Below, piece by piece: positions 4,736 through 5,829 of a stretch of DNA of 5,829 bases; positions within the stretch are counted from its first letter, which is position 1; the number at the start of each line of letters is the position of its first letter. Below the pieces are notes generated by a model. The model was not told the DNA's origin. It made no database searches and saw only the letters and a program-made list of their open reading frames with translations. The stretch is taken from positions 1-5,829 of the forward strand of contig DASVXQ010000498.1 in the NCBI GenBank assembly GCA_036392615.1, given 5' to 3'. Origin of the DNA: DASVXQ01 sp036392615 (GTDB lineage Bacteria; Actinomycetota; CALGFH01). The position numbers and the translations under genes were made by a program.

Positions 4736-4947
4736 GGTGCCGTGGGCCGCTGCCTCTGCCCGGCCTGGCCGGCGGGTGCCGGTTGGGCCGGACCAGGGGC
4801 AGGGGTGGGTTTGCTGAGCAGGTTGGCGAGCAGCATGACCACGACGGCGATCCCAACGCCAGCGAAGGTGAAACCGATCCGGCGGGCCTCGTCGGCAAGG
4901 CTGGACGGATGCGGCAGGCCCATGCCGATCAGGACCGCGCCGCCCAC
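4732..4947 (-). CDS. Small single-pass membrane protein of unknown function
   Basis: About 71 residues if it starts at GTG 4947; ATG 4923 (MGLPHPSSLADEARRIGF) would give 63. One clear membrane helix, FTFAGVGIAVVVMLLANLL, follows an amphipathic LADEARRIG stretch, then comes a Pro/Ala/Gln-rich tail (PTPAPGPAQPAPAGQAGQ...). No catalytic motif is visible. From GTG 4947 the first residues (GGAVLIGMGL), and the in-frame bases before it (AALSAA), are also hydrophobic, so the true start might lie further upstream and add a second short helix. No start has a clear ribosome binding site. Codon third positions are strongly G/C, supporting a real gene. It is convergent with the channel gene and on the same strand as the MOSC fragment 240 bases upstream. 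Confidence 0.55.
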   Translation of the reverse strand: MGGAVLIGMGLPHPSSLADEARRIGFTFAGVGIAVVVMLLANLLSKPTPAPGPAQPAPAGQAGQRQRPTAP

Positions 4948-5040
4948 TGCCGCGCTCAGCGCCGCAGCTGGCGCTCTGCCTACGGTCAGTTGTCAGCAGG
5001 GCGTCAGCAACAGGACCGCAAGAGTCCAAGCAGGACAGTA

Positions 5041-5066
5041 CGGCAAGGCCGTCGACCGGCTTGCCG
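5041..5066. repeat. 26-bp near-perfect palindrome centred on GTCGAC
   Basis: The outer arms CGGCAAG and CTTGCCG are exact complements and the centre GTCGAC is palindromic; 22 of 26 positions match the reverse complement. As RNA it would form a strong stem with small internal mismatches; as DNA it has the size of a dimeric repressor operator. It lies in a non-coding gap, about 40 bases before the cyclase-motif fragment. Role unknown. Confidence 0.6.
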
Positions 5067-5082
5067 ACCTGGGGTGACGTGG

Positions 5083-5163
5083 TGTCGTTGGAGGCGCCGT
5101 CGGGTCCTGTTCGCTGATGTGACTGGGTCCACGCCTCTTAGCGCCCGCGGTGGAACTGGCTGA
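5083..5163 (+). pseudogene. Fragment with class III adenylate/guanylate cyclase N-terminal motif
   Basis: The plus-strand frame reads VLFADVTGSTPLSARG from 5104 and stops at TGA 5161-5163. 'VLFADVTGST' is the opening strand of class III nucleotide cyclase domains, where the Asp binds a catalytic metal ion and the GST turn follows; it is highly specific. A full domain needs about 170 more residues (second metal Asp, Lys/Asp base-binding pair, transition-state Asn/Arg), and none follows: the MOSC fragment begins on the other strand at 5186. Upstream the frame is Arg- and Trp-rich and looks non-coding. I read this as a short remnant of a cyclase gene cut off near 5150, perhaps where the MOSC fragment was joined. 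It cannot be functional as seen. Confidence 0.5.
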
Positions 5164-5185
5164 CCGGACGCCGCGCCCCCGGTCG

Positions 5186-5557
5186 TCAGGGTTCCACGAT
5201 GACGGGATCGCCGACCGCGATGTGGCCAGGCTCGACCGTCGACCCGTACACGCCCAGGTAGCCGCCTCGCGCGCGGGCGACGACCTGCAGGACCTTCGGG
5301 TCGCGGGCGGCCGTCGCCGGATCGACGGTGATGACGGCGCAGCGCCGGTCCCGCGCGTCCAGGCGGATCCGCGTCCCGCCGATCCGCAGCACGGAGCCCA
5401 CCCAGCCGTCCTCCGGGAACCCGCTTGCGGTGGCGGCCGCCACCAGCAGGTTGGGCCGGAAGCGCCGGACGTCGGGCACCTGGCCGAGGAGCGCACCCAG
5501 GCCCGCCAGGATCTGCGTACTGGTCAGCGACAGGGGCATCGCACTGTCCGTTGTCAT
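5186..5557 (-). pseudogene. MOSC-domain protein, N-terminally truncated
   Basis: The 123-residue frame matches the C-terminal half of MOSC proteins, a molybdenum-cofactor-sulfurase-like family that carries sulfur and whose members use a conserved Cys. Visible in order: SLTST (10-14), VRRFRPNLLV (30-39), FPEDGWVGSVLRIGG (47-61), the key Cys73 in RRCAVITVDP, DPKVLQ (86-91), GGYLGVYG (98-105) and GHIAVGDPVIV (111-121). Full-length relatives have an N-terminal MOSC_N barrel and the first part of the MOSC domain, together about 130-150 residues, ahead of the SLTST region. None is found in any minus frame of 5558-5829, and a TGA lies six codons before the ATG at 5557. Neither ATG 5557 nor ATG 5539 has a good ribosome binding site. 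Truncated gene is the most likely reading; a short stand-alone version cannot be excluded. Confidence 0.75.
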
Positions 5558-5786
5558 TCGACGTAAGGCAGCTCAACGCTGTGACCTGCGGTGCCTCAGA
5601 TTGATCGGCAATGTTGCGGGTTCCGCTTGCCATCCAACGTGAGGCATCTCGTCATCACCGATCACCGCCGTCTGCCTGCTCACCGGCGTACTGAACCGGG
5701 AACGAGGCACCCGCGCCGAACCGTAGAGCACCACTGTTTAGGGGTGTGCGACGCGAAGGGCGTCGACCCGGTCCAGGGCGAGCGGG

Positions 5787-5801
5787 CCGCCCGAAGGGCG
5801 G
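5787..5801 (+). terminator. GC hairpin near the right edge
   Basis: CCGCCC and GGGCGG form a perfect 6-bp stem with loop GAA (TTC on the other strand). It lies just beside the T-arm-like sequence, where a terminator would sit if a minus-strand tRNA gene ended here. No T tract. Confidence 0.3.
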
Positions 5802-5829
5802 GGCTCGAACCCGCCGATTGCAAGGATCA
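5797..5829 (-). tRNA. Possible tRNA 3' portion (T arm) entering from the right edge
   Basis: On the minus strand GGCGGG-TTCGAGC-CCCGCC has the exact T-arm geometry: a 7-base loop beginning TTCGA closed by at least five G:C pairs. The bases before it (ending TTGCAATC) could be the end of an anticodon arm and variable loop, but I cannot assign an anticodon. Bases after it do not end in an obvious acceptor and CCA. It may be a tRNA whose 5' half lies outside the window, another integration scar, or a chance hairpin. Confidence 0.25.

Larger units (their letters stand above)
5558..5829. other. Right-edge stretch without a supported gene
   Basis: No gene is supported. Two frames have coding-like patches: a minus frame entering from the right edge (ILAIGGFEPRPSGG... 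to a TAA at 5740-5738, 29 codons in view) and a plus frame open from 5640 to the edge (...LGVCDAKGVDPVQGERAARR...). The GGFEPRP in the minus frame is exactly what a tRNA T arm gives when translated, so that frame may be an artefact. Neither contains a motif I recognise; sequence to the right would settle both. Confidence 0.4.

Noticed and set aside
5004..5633. Minus-strand frame of 209 codons overlapping the MOSC fragment
   Set aside because: Arg/Pro-rich out-of-frame reading of MOSC coding DNA without any motif.
1..5829. CRISPR array, toxin-antitoxin pair, retron or other defence system
   Set aside because: No regularly spaced repeats, reverse transcriptase, nuclease or toxin motif seen on either strand; the intact genes do not form a recognisable defence module.

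Overview
The window is high-GC DNA whose real genes have codon third positions that are almost all G or C, and it carries leaderless-type TAnnnT promoters. This points to an actinobacterium; genus cannot be told from the sequence alone. It reads as accessory or chromosome-edge DNA: a few intact genes separated by broken ones, an insertion sequence, and one or two tRNA fragments.

Left block (1-1740): a short-chain dehydrogenase/reductase (SDR) gene on the minus strand diverges from a MarR-type regulator on the plus strand. The roughly 110 bp between them holds two opposed promoter candidates and AGTTTC-type dyads, one of which overlaps both -35 boxes. This is the usual arrangement of a MarR repressor controlling itself and its neighbour. 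The SDR carries Gln where the catalytic Lys of YxxxK is expected. A hairpin follows each gene. Between the SDR and the left edge are only fragments, one resembling the C-terminus of a class III nucleotide cyclase.

Scar and insertion block (1740-3950): this stretch has no intact host gene. It holds a coding-like gene tail on the minus strand, then the 3' half of a tRNA (anticodon loop to 3' end, GGC anticodon, probably Ala). That half is what a tRNA-targeting integrase leaves at the far end of an integrated element. Next is a complete 1233-bp IS630-family element with perfect 18-bp terminal repeats and a TA duplication. Its transposase is split over two frames joined by a C CCA AAA slippery site, giving a 380-residue DDE protein.

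Right block (3950-5829): a 30-codon ORF overlaps the start of a four-helix potassium-channel-like protein with a TVGFGD filter. Convergent to it is a small single-pass membrane protein. Then come a 26-bp near-palindrome, a short cyclase-motif fragment (VLFADVTGST), and a 5'-truncated MOSC-domain gene. The last 270 bases hold no gene I can support, but include a hairpin and a tRNA T-arm-like sequence at the edge.

I do not see a clearly new multi-gene system. The most checkable oddities are the SDR active-site change, the frameshifting IS, the tRNA-half scar, the coupled ORF before the channel, and the cyclase and MOSC remnants.
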